A stretch of DNA of 33,323 nucleotides from Photobacterium sanctipauli. GTDB taxonomy: Bacteria; Pseudomonadota; Gammaproteobacteria; Enterobacterales; Vibrionaceae. The DNA lies in contig NZ_PYMA01000030.1 in NCBI RefSeq assembly GCF_003026495.1, positions 1 to 33,323 on the forward strand, written 5' to 3'. Positions 7,918 to 16,642 of this stretch are shown piece after piece; position 1 is the stretch's first letter; every line of letters starts with the position of its first letter. A program made the position numbers and the translations under genes. The notes under the pieces were generated by a model. It did not search any database. It had not been told where the DNA came from and was given only the letters and a program-made list of their open reading frames with translations.

Positions 7918-8589
7918 ATGAAAATCATCACCAAGTTATTTACCACCCTCAGTGCCGTCGCCATGTTATGCGTCGCATCAGGTTCAATTGCCAAAGAAAG
8001 CCTGGAAACCCAAGCGGCGCTAGACCAATTCAAAGCCGCAAGCCAAACCCAGCCTTTCTTCCTGTCTTCGTATGGGTATGCCGTGTTCCCCTCAGTGGGC
8101 AAGGGCGGCTTCTGGGTAGGCGGCGCGTATGGTAGCGGCACCGTCTATAAAGATCATGAAATAACCGGCTCAGCCAAGCTCTACCAAGTCTCGTTTGGCC
8201 TGCAGTTCGGTGGCCAGTCGTACAGTGAAATCATTTTCTTCCAAGACAAGCGTGCCTACGAGCGCTTCACCAGCGGCAGTTTCGAGCTCGATGCCCAAGC
8301 TTCAGCCGTTGCCCTGACAGAAGGCGCGCAGGCCAAGGCGGGCACGGCCGGGATCAGCGCCAGCGCCAGTGATAACTACCTCGATGCCAACTACACCAAC
8401 GGCATCGCGGTCTTCACCTTTGCCAAGGGTGGCATGATGTTGGAAGCCTCGTTAGCCGGACAGAAGTTCAGCTACGAGCCACTTGGTGGCCACTCACCAA
8501 GCGCGAGCCCTGCCAAGCCAGCGCAACTGCCCGAGACCGAGTCAACGCCAACAGCGGTGATCGTCGACACCCTCGAGCGCCCGGAGTAG
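7918..8589 (+). CDS. Secreted SYLF-domain (YSC84-like) protein
   Basis: This 223-residue protein has a Sec signal peptide (positive MKIITK, a hydrophobic stretch and likely cleavage near residue 25 in SGSIA-KES). The mature part matches the SYLF/Ysc84 lipid-binding family: YGYAVFPSVGKGGFWVGGAYGSGTVY, a later QFGGQSYSEIIFF segment and FTFAKGGMMLEASLAGQKFSY. In eukaryotes this domain binds phosphoinositides; the bacterial role is not established. The last ~30 residues are Ser/Pro/Thr-rich and likely disordered. An extended -10-like sequence (TGATAATAT at 7859-7867) precedes it. It is a single-gene unit between two strong terminators and has no counterpart at this place in E. coli. Confidence 0.8.
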   Translation: MKIITKLFTTLSAVAMLCVASGSIAKESLETQAALDQFKAASQTQPFFLSSYGYAVFPSVGKGGFWVGGAYGSGTVYKDHEITGSAKLYQVSFGLQFGGQSYSEIIFFQDKRAYERFTSGSFELDAQASAVALTEGAQAKAGTAGISASASDNYLDANYTNGIAVFTFAKGGMMLEASLAGQKFSYEPLGGHSPSASPAKPAQLPETESTPTAVIVDTLERPE

Positions 8590-8606
8590 CGCCAAGCCAG
8601 CCAATA

Positions 8607-8638
8607 AAAAAATAGCGAGGTCATCCTCGCTATTTTTT
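8607..8638. terminator. Bidirectional terminator between the SYLF gene and the ybeL-like gene
   Basis: The arms AAAAAATAGCGAGG (8607-8620) and CCTCGCTATTTTTT (8625-8638) pair perfectly around TCAT. It lies between two convergent genes and has T-runs on both strands. Confidence 0.93.
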
Positions 8639-8646
8639 ATCTCAAA

Positions 8647-9129
8647 CTAGGGTGAAAGCGGTTGGCGGGTAAAACGGTCATGGCCACACTTCATGCAGGG
8701 CTCAATCTTCTTCACATGGGTGATCAGCTCATGGTGCCCGCATTTTTCGCACACTAGATTGCCCAGCCCAATGATTTCACCACTTTGGTAAACCCCCTGG
8801 TGCTTGATGTCATCCATCACTTCTCCCCACTCTATCTGGGTTTTATCGGTGATCTCTGCCAGGCCTTCCCAAATGGTTTCTTTCACCACCTGATAAAACG
8901 GGCTTTCCGAAAATGGCTCAGGGCTTTCCTCCACCCCTTGGCCGAATTCCTTCAAGTCACGCTTCAAGTAGGCCGAAATCAACGCCAGTTCGTCTTTGGT
9001 CATATCACTGGCGGCCTGACGATATTTTTCCGTGGTTTCCGCCCAATGCTTGAGCTCATCGGGGCTATGCTTCAGGGTTTCCGTCACCTGCTCAAGTAGC
9101 GCCTCGTAATCTGCTTTTTGCTTAGCCAT
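8647..9129 (-). CDS. ybeL: Zinc-ribbon protein of the YbeL/DUF1451 family
   Basis: This is a 160-residue cytosolic protein. The N-terminal two thirds are helical and charged, with heptad-like sequence around residues 1-65. The C-terminus carries two CxxC pairs, C127/C130 (CEKCGHHE) and C145/C148 (CMKCGHDR), which form a zinc ribbon. The match is to the YbeL family, which in E. coli is also encoded next to leuS. Its function is unknown. It is divergent from leuS and shares the 176-base gap at 9130-9305. AGGAGGT-type sequence precedes the start. Confidence 0.88.
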   Translation of the reverse strand: MAKQKADYEALLEQVTETLKHSPDELKHWAETTEKYRQAASDMTKDELALISAYLKRDLKEFGQGVEESPEPFSESPFYQVVKETIWEGLAEITDKTQIEWGEVMDDIKHQGVYQSGEIIGLGNLVCEKCGHHELITHVKKIEPCMKCGHDRFTRQPLSP

Positions 9130-9232
9130 AGGTCACCTCCTATCTGCCATTCCAGCAGGCAATTATGTGCCACAAGCCTGTTAACCGCGATTATCCGGTA
9201 ACAATTACGGCCCGAAACGGCCTTAGCTATTG

Positions 9233-9260
9233 TTGACACCTTTACCTTTAGTTATTCTAT
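9233..9260 (+). promoter_or_regulatory. Predicted promoter of leuS
   Basis: A perfect -35 hexamer TTGACA lies at 9233-9238. The -10 is less clear: TTCTAT at 9255-9260 (16-base spacer) is the best-spaced candidate and TATTCT at 9253-9258 matches better but is too close. I saw no leucine-codon leader peptide or T-box in the remaining 45-55 bases. Confidence 0.5.
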
Positions 9261-9314
9261 GCCGATTATATTGAATGTGTTTGTACTCAACTCACAAAAT
9301 CCCGGATGTCATCG

Positions 9315-11888
9315 ATGCAAGAACAATATCGTCCACAGGACATTGAACAGAAAGTTCAAGAACATTGGGACAACAAAAAGACCTTTGTTGTAAGTGAAGA
9401 CCCTAATAAAGAAAAATTCTACTGTCTCTCCATGTTCCCGTACCCAAGTGGTCGACTGCACATGGGTCACGTGCGTAACTACACCATCGGTGATGTGATC
9501 TCTCGTTACCAGCGCCTACAGGGCAAGAACGTGATGCAGCCTATCGGTTGGGACGCATTCGGCCTGCCAGCAGAAAACGCTGCAGTGAAAAACAAAACTG
9601 CCCCTGCACCATGGACTTACGAAAATATCGAGTACATGAAGAACCAGCTTAAGTTGCTGGGCTTTGGCTACGACTGGAACCGTGAATTTGCTACTTGTAC
9701 GCCGGAATACTACCGCTGGGAACAAGAGTTCTTCACTAAGCTTTACGAAAAAGGCCTGGTTTACAAGAAGACGTCTTCTGTTAACTGGTGTCCGAACGAC
9801 CAAACCGTGCTTGCTAACGAGCAGGTTGAAGACGGTTGCTGCTGGCGTTGTGACACGCCTGTAGAGCAAAAAGAAATCCCGCAGTGGTTCATCAAGATCA
9901 CTGAATACGCCCAAGAGCTACTCGACGACCTGGACAACCTAGACGGCTGGCCTGACATGGTTAAAACCATGCAGCGCAACTGGATTGGCCGCTCTGAAGG
10001 TGTTGAGCTTAAGTTTGAAGTGAAAGGTCAGCCAGACCTCGAAGTTTACACAACCCGTCCAGACACACTAATGGGTGTGACTTACGTTGGTATCGCTGCA
10101 GGCCACCCGCTTGCAGAAGAAGCGGCGAAGAACAACCCTGAGCTTGCTGCATTTATCGAGGAATGCCGTAACACCAAGGTTGCTGAAGCTGAACTAGCAA
10201 CAATGGAAAAGAAAGGCATGGCAACAGGCCTAACGGCTATTCACCCGCTGAACGGCCGTGAAGTTCCTGTTTTCGTTGCTAACTTCGTACTGATGGACTA
10301 CGGCACAGGTGCCGTGATGGCAGTACCTGCTCACGACCAGCGTGACTTCGAGTTCGCCACTAAGTACGGCCTGGACATCATTCCGGTGATCAAGCCTGAA
10401 GACGGCAGCGAGCTAGACATTGCTGAAGCGGCATACACCGAGAAAGGCGTACTGTTCGATTCAGGCGAATTCGACGGTCTTGGCTTCCAGGCTGCATTCG
10501 ATGCAATCGCAGCGAAATTGGAAAGCGAAGGCAAGGGCCAGAAGACAGTTAACTTCCGTCTGCGTGACTGGGGTGTGTCTCGCCAGCGCTACTGGGGTGC
10601 ACCAATCCCAATGGTGACTACCGAAGACGGTGAAGTTCACCCGGTACCAGCCGAGCAACTGCCTGTTATCCTACCTGAAGACGTCGTGATGGACGGCGTA
10701 ACCAGCCCGATCAAGGCTGACAAAGAGTGGGCGAAGACAACCTTCAACGGTGAACCTGCACTGCGTGAAACCGATACGTTTGATACCTTCATGGAATCAT
10801 CGTGGTACTACGCACGTTACTGTTCGCCACAGGCCGACGACATCCTAGATCCGGAAAAAGCCAACTACTGGCTGCCAGTAGACCAGTACATCGGTGGTAT
10901 CGAGCACGCTTGTATGCACCTATTGTACTCACGCTTCTTCCACAAACTGCTTCGTGACGCGGGCTACGTAACGTCTGACGAGCCGTTCAAGCAGCTTCTT
11001 TGTCAGGGTATGGTACTTGCAGATGCGTTCTACCACACCAACGAGAAAGGCACGAAAGAGTGGATCGCACCAAGCGATGTCTCTGTGGAGCGTGACGGCA
11101 AGGGCCGTATCGAGAAAGCCGTTGATGACACAGGCCGTGACGTGGCCCACTCGGGCATGATCAAGATGTCTAAGTCGAAGAACAACGGTATCGACCCGCA
11201 AGAAATGGTCGACAAGTACGGTGCGGATACAGTACGTCTATTCATGATGTTCGCTTCACCGGCTGACATGACGCTTGAATGGCAAGAGTCTGGTGTTGAG
11301 GGTGCAAACCGCTTCCTGAAACGCGTTTGGAAACTGGTTAACGAGCACACTGGCAAAGGCGCAGCGGAGGCTGTTGATGTTGCTGCTCTGTCTTCAGACC
11401 AAAAAGCGCTTCGCCGTGACGTGCACAAGACTATCGCTAAAGTGGGTGATGACATTGGCCGCCGCCAGACATTCAACACTGCGATTGCCGCTATCATGGA
11501 GCTGATGAACAAGCTAGCCAAAGCCTCTCAGGAATCAGCACAAGATCGTGCAATTCTTGACGAAGCACTAAAAGCGATTGTTCGCATGCTTTACCCAATT
11601 ACTCCGCACATCTGTTTCGAGATGTGGGAAACCATGGGCGAGAGCGATATCGACAATGCAGAGTGGCCTGTTGCTGACGAAAAAGCCATGGTTGAAGACG
11701 AGAAGCTGATCATCGTACAGGTGAACGGCAAACTTCGCGCTAAACTAACTGTTGCGGCAGACTCAACCAAAGAGCAAGTAGAAGCACTGGCTCTAGGCGA
11801 TGAGAACGTCACTAAGTTCACTGACGAAAAAACCATTCGTAAAGTGATCTACGTACCGGGCAAACTGCTGAATATCGTTGCGAACTAA
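9315..11888 (+). CDS. leuS: Leucyl-tRNA synthetase
   Basis: This class I synthetase charges tRNA-Leu, three copies of which lie at the left end of the window. The HIGH-type motif is HMGH in PYPSGRLHMGHVRNY, and KMSKS is present as MIKMSKSKNNG. A large editing (CP1) domain lies between them, including the TTRPDTLMG threonine-rich region, and the C-terminus ends in the usual RKVIYVPGKLLNIV. The start is placed at the ATG encoding MQEQYRPQDIEQ, which matches the N-terminus of E. coli LeuRS and gives 857 residues. An in-frame ATG nine bases upstream (9306, adding MSS) is possible. Neither has a strong ribosome-binding site. It leads the unit leuS-lptE-holA. Confidence 0.98.
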   Translation: MQEQYRPQDIEQKVQEHWDNKKTFVVSEDPNKEKFYCLSMFPYPSGRLHMGHVRNYTIGDVISRYQRLQGKNVMQPIGWDAFGLPAENAAVKNKTAPAPWTYENIEYMKNQLKLLGFGYDWNREFATCTPEYYRWEQEFFTKLYEKGLVYKKTSSVNWCPNDQTVLANEQVEDGCCWRCDTPVEQKEIPQWFIKITEYAQELLDDLDNLDGWPDMVKTMQRNWIGRSEGVELKFEVKGQPDLEVYTTRPDTLMGVTYVGIAAGHPLAEEAAKNNPELAAFIEECRNTKVAEAELATMEKKGMATGLTAIHPLNGREVPVFVANFVLMDYGTGAVMAVPAHDQRDFEFATKYGLDIIPVIKPEDGSELDIAEAAYTEKGVLFDSGEFDGLGFQAAFDAIAAKLESEGKGQKTVNFRLRDWGVSRQRYWGAPIPMVTTEDGEVHPVPAEQLPVILPEDVVMDGVTSPIKADKEWAKTTFNGEPALRETDTFDTFMESSWYYARYCSPQADDILDPEKANYWLPVDQYIGGIEHACMHLLYSRFFHKLLRDAGYVTSDEPFKQLLCQGMVLADAFYHTNEKGTKEWIAPSDVSVERDGKGRIEKAVDDTGRDVAHSGMIKMSKSKNNGIDPQEMVDKYGADTVRLFMMFASPADMTLEWQESGVEGANRFLKRVWKLVNEHTGKGAAEAVDVAALSSDQKALRRDVHKTIAKVGDDIGRRQTFNTAIAAIMELMNKLAKASQESAQDRAILDEALKAIVRMLYPITPHICFEMWETMGESDIDNAEWPVADEKAMVEDEKLIIVQVNGKLRAKLTVAADSTKEQVEALALGDENVTKFTDEKTIRKVIYVPGKLLNIVAN

Positions 11889-11924
11889 TTTCGCGCGAAC
11901 TAAAGCAGATTCCTAGTGCCTAAT

Positions 11925-11950
11925 CTGTGGCTCTGATTTCAGGGCCACAG
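11925..11950 (+). other. Hairpin between leuS and lptE
   Basis: The left arm (11925-11935) and right arm (11940-11950) form an 11-bp stem with one T-G wobble and an ATTT loop. The tract after it is only TTATT, so it may be a weak terminator or an attenuator that lowers lptE-holA expression relative to leuS. Confidence 0.5.
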
Positions 11951-12027
11951 TTATTCCGGCTCACCCTCACCCCGTACCACCAGCGTCAGCCGGTCAGTTT
12001 TCACTCATTTTTCATGGAGCAGACTCG

Positions 12028-12720
12028 GTGAAAGCTTTATTTTCCCTTAAAAGCACAATCCGAACCCTCTTAGTTGCAGTTATGGCGCTTGCCACTGCTT
12101 CCTGCGGTTTCCACCTTCGCGGTAACTACATGTTGCCAGACGATATCGCCAAGCTATCACTCACCAGTTTCGACCGCTACGGCGAGCTGCACCGTCAGGT
12201 GAAGTCTCAGTTTAAGCTGCACGGTATCGAGCCTGTGCCCCCTTCGGCCAACGTGCCTAACCTGCACCTTATCAGCGAGTCGACCGGTGAGCGTACTTTG
12301 TCGCTCTACCAAAATGCCCGTGCCGCTGAGTACGAGCTGACCTATACCGTTCGCTACCGCGTCGTGGTACCGAACAAGGGCAGCCAGAGCTATACCTCGC
12401 GTGTTAACCGTACCTTCTTGGATAACCCGTTAACCGCACTGGCCAAGTCGGTTGAACGCGATATGATTGAAGATGAGATGCGTCAGCAAGCATCGCGCCA
12501 GATCATGCGCCAGCTGGCTCGCCTGACCGCCGCATTCGACCAGATGGAAGCCGATGAGCTTGAGTCTCTGCTGGAAGAGAGCGCCAATGAAGAAGGCATT
12601 AGCGTCACTACCGAAGAAGACGGTGATCGCGATGGTGCCAACCAGATCTTCAACACCACATCAGGTGAAAACGACGCGAGCGCTGCAAGCAACACCAATC
12701 AGGTGAATACTGCAGAATGA
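12028..12720 (+). CDS. lptE: LPS-assembly lipoprotein LptE
   Basis: This 230-residue outer-membrane lipoprotein acts as the plug and partner of LptD in inserting LPS. The signal peptide ends in the lipobox LATASC with the lipidated cysteine at residue 26, followed by GFHLRGNY as in the family. The start is GTG at 12028 with GGAG 8 bases upstream. The C-terminus after about residue 175 is a long acidic, Glu/Asn/Ser-rich tail that E. coli LptE (193 residues) does not have in this form. The stop overlaps the holA start by four bases (ATGA). leuS-lptE-holA is the classical order. Confidence 0.93.
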   Translation: MKALFSLKSTIRTLLVAVMALATASCGFHLRGNYMLPDDIAKLSLTSFDRYGELHRQVKSQFKLHGIEPVPPSANVPNLHLISESTGERTLSLYQNARAAEYELTYTVRYRVVVPNKGSQSYTSRVNRTFLDNPLTALAKSVERDMIEDEMRQQASRQIMRQLARLTAAFDQMEADELESLLEESANEEGISVTTEEDGDRDGANQIFNTTSGENDASAASNTNQVNTAE

Positions 12721-13745
12721 GGATTTACCCAGAACAACTGGCGCAGCAGCTAACAAAAGGGTTGCGCCAAGCTTACTTGCTATTTGGCAACGAGCCATTG
12801 CTCAAGCTAGAAAGCAGTGACCAAATCAAGCAGGCAGCCATGGCTGCCGGTTTCGAAGAACGCCACACCTTTACCGTTGATGCCCAACTCGATTGGAACC
12901 TGGTGCTCGATTGCTGTCAGGCCATGAGCCTATTCTCGGCCCGCCAGGTGATTGAGCTGCTCATCCCTGATACCGGCCTCAATGCACAGCATGCCAAGTC
13001 CCTGCAGGAAGTCACCGCTTGTTTACACGAAGACATCTTGCTGCTGCTTCAAGGCCCGCGCCTGAACAAGAAGCAAGAAAGTGCCAAGTGGTTCAAGGGG
13101 CTCGAAGGCAACGGCTTATACCTCCCTTGCAATACCCCGGACGCCCGCCATTTGCCTCGCTTCATCCAAGGGCGCTGCCAGCAGTTAAACCTCAAGCCGG
13201 ATCATGAATCGGTGCTCATGCTGGCCCAGTGGCACGAGGGCAACCTGCTGGCGCTGGCCCAGAGCTTACAAAAGCTGGTCTTGCTCTACCCCGACGGCGA
13301 AATCAATGTCGTGAGGCTGGAAGAGGCGCTGAGCCGCCACAACCACTACACCCCGTTCCAGTTATTGGATGCCGTACTGGCAGGACAAGGCAAGCGTAGC
13401 CAGCGGGTGCTACGCCAACTGCAGGGCGAAGGTATCGAAGCGGTGATCATCCTCCGTACCCTGCAGCGCGAGCTCACCCAGCTCTATAAGATGCAGGAGA
13501 TGGGCAGCAAGGGAACGTCGCTCAACAACATTTTCGAGAACTTCCGGATCTGGCAGAGCCGCCGGGAAGTGTACATAGGCGCACTGCACCGCCTTCCCCT
13601 TCCTGTGCTCATTGGCTTGCTCCAGCAGCTCGCCCAGTTGGAAGTAAAAGTAAAAACCGACTTCGACTACCAGCCTTGGGACGATTTATCGGCGCTATGT
13701 GCCGAAATATGCGGTATCCGCACCCACTTAGGCGGCGCGCTTTAA
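12717..13745 (+). CDS. holA: DNA polymerase III delta subunit HolA
   Basis: This 342-residue protein (E. coli 343) is the clamp-loader subunit that opens the beta sliding clamp. The N-terminus MRIYPEQLAQQLTKGLRQAYLLFGNEPLL matches HolA. The AAA+-like fold lacks a P-loop, as expected for delta. It overlaps lptE by 4 bases, so it is translationally coupled. A small 7-bp hairpin overlaps its stop codon at 13744-13762. Confidence 0.95.
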   Translation: MRIYPEQLAQQLTKGLRQAYLLFGNEPLLKLESSDQIKQAAMAAGFEERHTFTVDAQLDWNLVLDCCQAMSLFSARQVIELLIPDTGLNAQHAKSLQEVTACLHEDILLLLQGPRLNKKQESAKWFKGLEGNGLYLPCNTPDARHLPRFIQGRCQQLNLKPDHESVLMLAQWHEGNLLALAQSLQKLVLLYPDGEINVVRLEEALSRHNHYTPFQLLDAVLAGQGKRSQRVLRQLQGEGIEAVIILRTLQRELTQLYKMQEMGSKGTSLNNIFENFRIWQSRREVYIGALHRLPLPVLIGLLQQLAQLEVKVKTDFDYQPWDDLSALCAEICGIRTHLGGAL

Positions 13746-13803
13746 TACCGTTTCGCGGTATTATGTAAAGTTAATGCCAACTTGTTTCGTACAAGGTTGT
13801 GCG

Positions 13804-13812
13804 TGGTATACT
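13804..13812 (+). promoter_or_regulatory. Extended -10 promoter for the rsfS-rlpA operon
   Basis: TGGTATACT (13804-13812) is an extended -10 element with hexamer TATACT. The best upstream -35, TTGTTT at 13782-13787, is 19 bases away and weak, which is tolerated by extended -10 promoters. It lies 74 bases before the rsfS start. Confidence 0.5.
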
Positions 13813-13885
13813 GCGCCGCTAAATTGTAGACCTAGGCAGTCTCGGTCTACATTAATGACTAAAACACCCTAATGAGAGGTTTCCT

Positions 13886-14203
13886 TTGCAGGTTCAAGAA
13901 CTACACGATTTTATTGTTGATAAAGTTGACGATATTAAAGCCCAGGACATCGTAACCCTAGACGTGCGCGGCAAGTCTAGCATCACCGAGTTCATGGTGC
14001 TGTGTACCGGTACGTCCAACCGTCATGTAGCCTCGATTGCCGACCACGTAAATAAAGAGTCTAAGCTGATTGATTACCCGCCTTTCGGGATCAGCGGCGA
14101 AGACGACGGTGAGTGGATTGTTGTTGATATGGGTAGCGTTATGCTGCACATCATGCAGGAAGACGCACGCAACCTGTACCAACTGGAGAAGCTTTGGGGC
14201 TAA
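13886..14203 (+). CDS. rsfS: Ribosome silencing factor RsfS
   Basis: This 105-residue protein of the RsfS/YbeB/Iojap family binds ribosomal protein L14 (uL14) and blocks subunit joining under starvation. Family motifs are present: DVRGKSSITEFMVLCTGTSNRHV and WIVVDMGSVMLHIMQEDARNLYQLEKLW. The start is TTG at 13886, with GAGAGG 6 bases upstream and no better ATG. Length equals E. coli RsfS. It is first in the operon rsfS-rlmH-mrdA-mrdB-rlpA. Confidence 0.95.
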   Translation: MQVQELHDFIVDKVDDIKAQDIVTLDVRGKSSITEFMVLCTGTSNRHVASIADHVNKESKLIDYPPFGISGEDDGEWIVVDMGSVMLHIMQEDARNLYQLEKLWG

Positions 14204-14209
14204 TCAGAC

Positions 14210-14680
14210 ATGAAGCTTCAATTAATTGCTGTCGGCACCAAGATGCCGAAATGGGTTGAGGAAGGCTACAAAGAATATAGCCGCCGATTCCCGAAAGACA
14301 TGCCATTGGAACTGGTAGAAATACCAGCGGGCAAGCGTGGCAAAAACGCCGATATTGCACGTATTTTGCAAAAAGAAGGCGAAGCCATGTTGGCGGCGGT
14401 TGCCAAGGGCAATCGCATCGTCACCCTTGATATCCCGGGCAAGCGCTGGGACACCGAGCAGCTGGCCGAGCAACTGGAAAGTTGGAAGCTGGATGGCCGC
14501 GATGTCTCCATCTTGATCGGCGGGCCTGAAGGGCTGGCACCCGCCTGCAAAGCCGCGGCAGATCAAAGCTGGTCGCTATCGCCACTGACGCTACCCCACC
14601 CGCTTGTGCGTGTCATCATGGCCGAGAGCCTCTACCGTGCGTGGAGTATCACCGCCAACCACCCGTACCACAGGGAATAA
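14210..14680 (+). CDS. rlmH: 23S rRNA pseudouridine-1915 N3-methyltransferase RlmH
   Basis: This 156-residue SPOUT methyltransferase (E. coli 155) methylates pseudouridine 1915 in helix 69 of 23S rRNA on 70S ribosomes. The knot with the SAM-binding loop is visible as LIGGPEGLAPACK, followed by LSPLTLPHPLVRVIMAESLYRAWSI and the family C-terminus NHPYHRE. It starts 6 bases after rsfS and ends 6 bases before mrdA. Confidence 0.97.
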   Translation: MKLQLIAVGTKMPKWVEEGYKEYSRRFPKDMPLELVEIPAGKRGKNADIARILQKEGEAMLAAVAKGNRIVTLDIPGKRWDTEQLAEQLESWKLDGRDVSILIGGPEGLAPACKAAADQSWSLSPLTLPHPLVRVIMAESLYRAWSITANHPYHRE

Positions 14681-14686
14681 GAAAGA

Positions 14687-16642
14687 ATGAGACAAAAGCG
14701 AACGCAGATCCGCGACCATCGGGCTGAGTCGGCACTGTTTTTCCGTCGAGCGCTTGTCTCATTTATCGGCATCATCGTGCTGGTAGGTATTCTGCTCACC
14801 AATCTGTACCATATTCAGATCAGCGAGCACGAAGACTACCAGACACGATCGAACGATAACCGGATCAAAGTGGTGCCTGTCGCCCCCAACCGTGGCTTGA
14901 TCTACGATCGAAACGGTATCCTGCTGGCGGAAAACCGCCCCGTCTACTCGTTGGAAATCACCAGCGAGAAAGTGCCCGATCTTGAAGCGACCTTCCTTAG
15001 CCTCAAAGATCTCATGGGCGTCACCGATGAACAAATCGAGCGCTTCCAACGCGAGCGCCGCCGTACCCGACGCTTCAAGTCGGTGCCGTTGCTCAACCAA
15101 ATGTCGGAGCAACAGGTTGCCCTGTTTTCGGTAAACCAACACCGCTTCCCGGGTGTTGAAGTCAAAGCATACCTCAAGCGCCACTACCCTTACGGTGAAG
15201 CCCTCACCCACGTACTTGGCTACGTGGCAAAAATCAACGACCGTGATATTCAACGCCTTGAGCGCGAAGAAAAGATCAACAACTACAAAGCGACCCGTGA
15301 CATCGGCAAGCTGGGTATAGAAAAGTATTACGAGGACCTGCTCCACGGCACGTCCGGCTACCAAGAGGTCGAGGTTAACAGCCGCGGCCGGGTTATCCGC
15401 ACCCTGAAATATGTGCCGCCGATCCCGGGTAAAGACATTAAGCTCAACCTGGACATCGAGCTTCAGCTCTACGTTAAGGAGTTACTGACCGAACGCGAGC
15501 AAGACCCTGAAACCGGCGAAGAGATCGTCAGCTACAAGCGTGGCTCCGTCGTCGTCCTCGACCCTCGCGACTCGTCGGTACTGGCAATGGTATCAAGCCC
15601 AAGTTACGACCCTAACCTGTTTGTCCATGGCATCTCGGGCAAAAAGTACCGCGAGCTACTTAACGATATCAACCGCCCATTGGTCAACCGCGTGACGCTG
15701 GGGATCTACCCGCCGGCATCGACAGTCAAACCGATGATTGCGGTTGCAGCGCTTGCCGAAGGTGTGATCACCACCCGTACCACCCGCAATGACCCGGGTT
15801 ACTGGCGGATCCCGAACTCCAACAGCCGTCCATTCCGCGACTGGTTGCGCTGGGGCCACGGCAAGGTCAATATCCACAAGGCCATTGAAGAATCGGTGGA
15901 TACCTTCTTCTACCAAATTGCCTATGATCTTGGCATCGACCGCATCTCCGATTGGATGACCCGTTTCGGCTACGGTGAATACACCGGCATTGATATTCAT
16001 GAGGAAAGCAAGGCCAATATGCCGACCCGTGAATGGAAGCAAGCCCGCTTCCGTCAGCCTTGGTACCAAGGGGATACCATCCCAGTCGGGATTGGCCAGG
16101 GTTACTGGACAGCCACCCCAATCCAGATAGCCAAGGCCACAACCGTCTTGGTTAACCGCGGCCGGGTACAAGCACCGCACCTGCTCAAAGACATCATTGA
16201 TGAAGATGTCGAAATGCCAGCTAAGTTTGAAGATTACCCGCCGATTGACAACGTCGACCCGAAATACTGGGATGTCGCCAAAGAAGGCATGCGCCTCGTA
16301 TTGTACGGCCCACGCGGTACTGCTCGTCGCCCATTCTATGGCTCTGAATACGTGGCCGCCGGTAAGTCGGGTTCGGCCCAGGTCTTTGGTCTGGCAGAAG
16401 ATCAGGAGTACAACGCCGAGGAGCTGGAAGAGCACCTGCGCGACCACGCCCTGTTTACCGCCTTTGCACCATTTGACGAGCCGGAAGTTGTCGTGTCGAT
16501 GGTACTCGAAAACGCCGGTGGCGGTTCGTCCAACGGCGGCCCTGTTGCGCGCCGTATCTTCGACCATATGCTATTAAAACCCAAGGCTTCTGAACCCGAA
16601 GCGGCCACTAAGAGCACGAAACTAGCCGAGGTATCCCAATGA
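14687..16642 (+). CDS. mrdA: Penicillin-binding protein 2 (elongasome transpeptidase)
   Basis: This is a 651-residue class B PBP (E. coli 633). One transmembrane helix lies at about residues 22-42, then a pedestal domain, then the transpeptidase with S345-T-V-K348 (SxxK), S403-V-D405 (SxN-type) and K560-S-G (KTG-type). PBP2 cross-links peptidoglycan during rod elongation with RodA, encoded next. A short insert around residues 272-285 (DPETGEEIVSYK) explains part of the extra length. The stop overlaps the mrdB start by 4 bases. Confidence 0.97.
   Translation: MRQKRTQIRDHRAESALFFRRALVSFIGIIVLVGILLTNLYHIQISEHEDYQTRSNDNRIKVVPVAPNRGLIYDRNGILLAENRPVYSLEITSEKVPDLEATFLSLKDLMGVTDEQIERFQRERRRTRRFKSVPLLNQMSEQQVALFSVNQHRFPGVEVKAYLKRHYPYGEALTHVLGYVAKINDRDIQRLEREEKINNYKATRDIGKLGIEKYYEDLLHGTSGYQEVEVNSRGRVIRTLKYVPPIPGKDIKLNLDIELQLYVKELLTEREQDPETGEEIVSYKRGSVVVLDPRDSSVLAMVSSPSYDPNLFVHGISGKKYRELLNDINRPLVNRVTLGIYPPASTVKPMIAVAALAEGVITTRTTRNDPGYWRIPNSNSRPFRDWLRWGHGKVNIHKAIEESVDTFFYQIAYDLGIDRISDWMTRFGYGEYTGIDIHEESKANMPTREWKQARFRQPWYQGDTIPVGIGQGYWTATPIQIAKATTVLVNRGRVQAPHLLKDIIDEDVEMPAKFEDYPPIDNVDPKYWDVAKEGMRLVLYGPRGTARRPFYGSEYVAAGKSGSAQVFGLAEDQEYNAEELEEHLRDHALFTAFAPFDEPEVVVSMVLENAGGGSSNGGPVARRIFDHMLLKPKASEPEAATKSTKLAEVSQ

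Noticed and set aside
9239..9314. Attenuator, leader peptide or T-box for leuS
   Set aside because: There is no leucine-codon run, no T-box core sequence and no terminator-antiterminator pair in the short leader.
13744..13762. Terminator at the holA stop codon
   Set aside because: The stem is only 7 bp with a weak tail (TTATGT); too weak to list as a terminator.
15656..16567. Long antisense open frame (303 codons) opposite mrdA
   Set aside because: It is a codon-bias shadow of a well-supported gene, and the sequence resembles no family I know.
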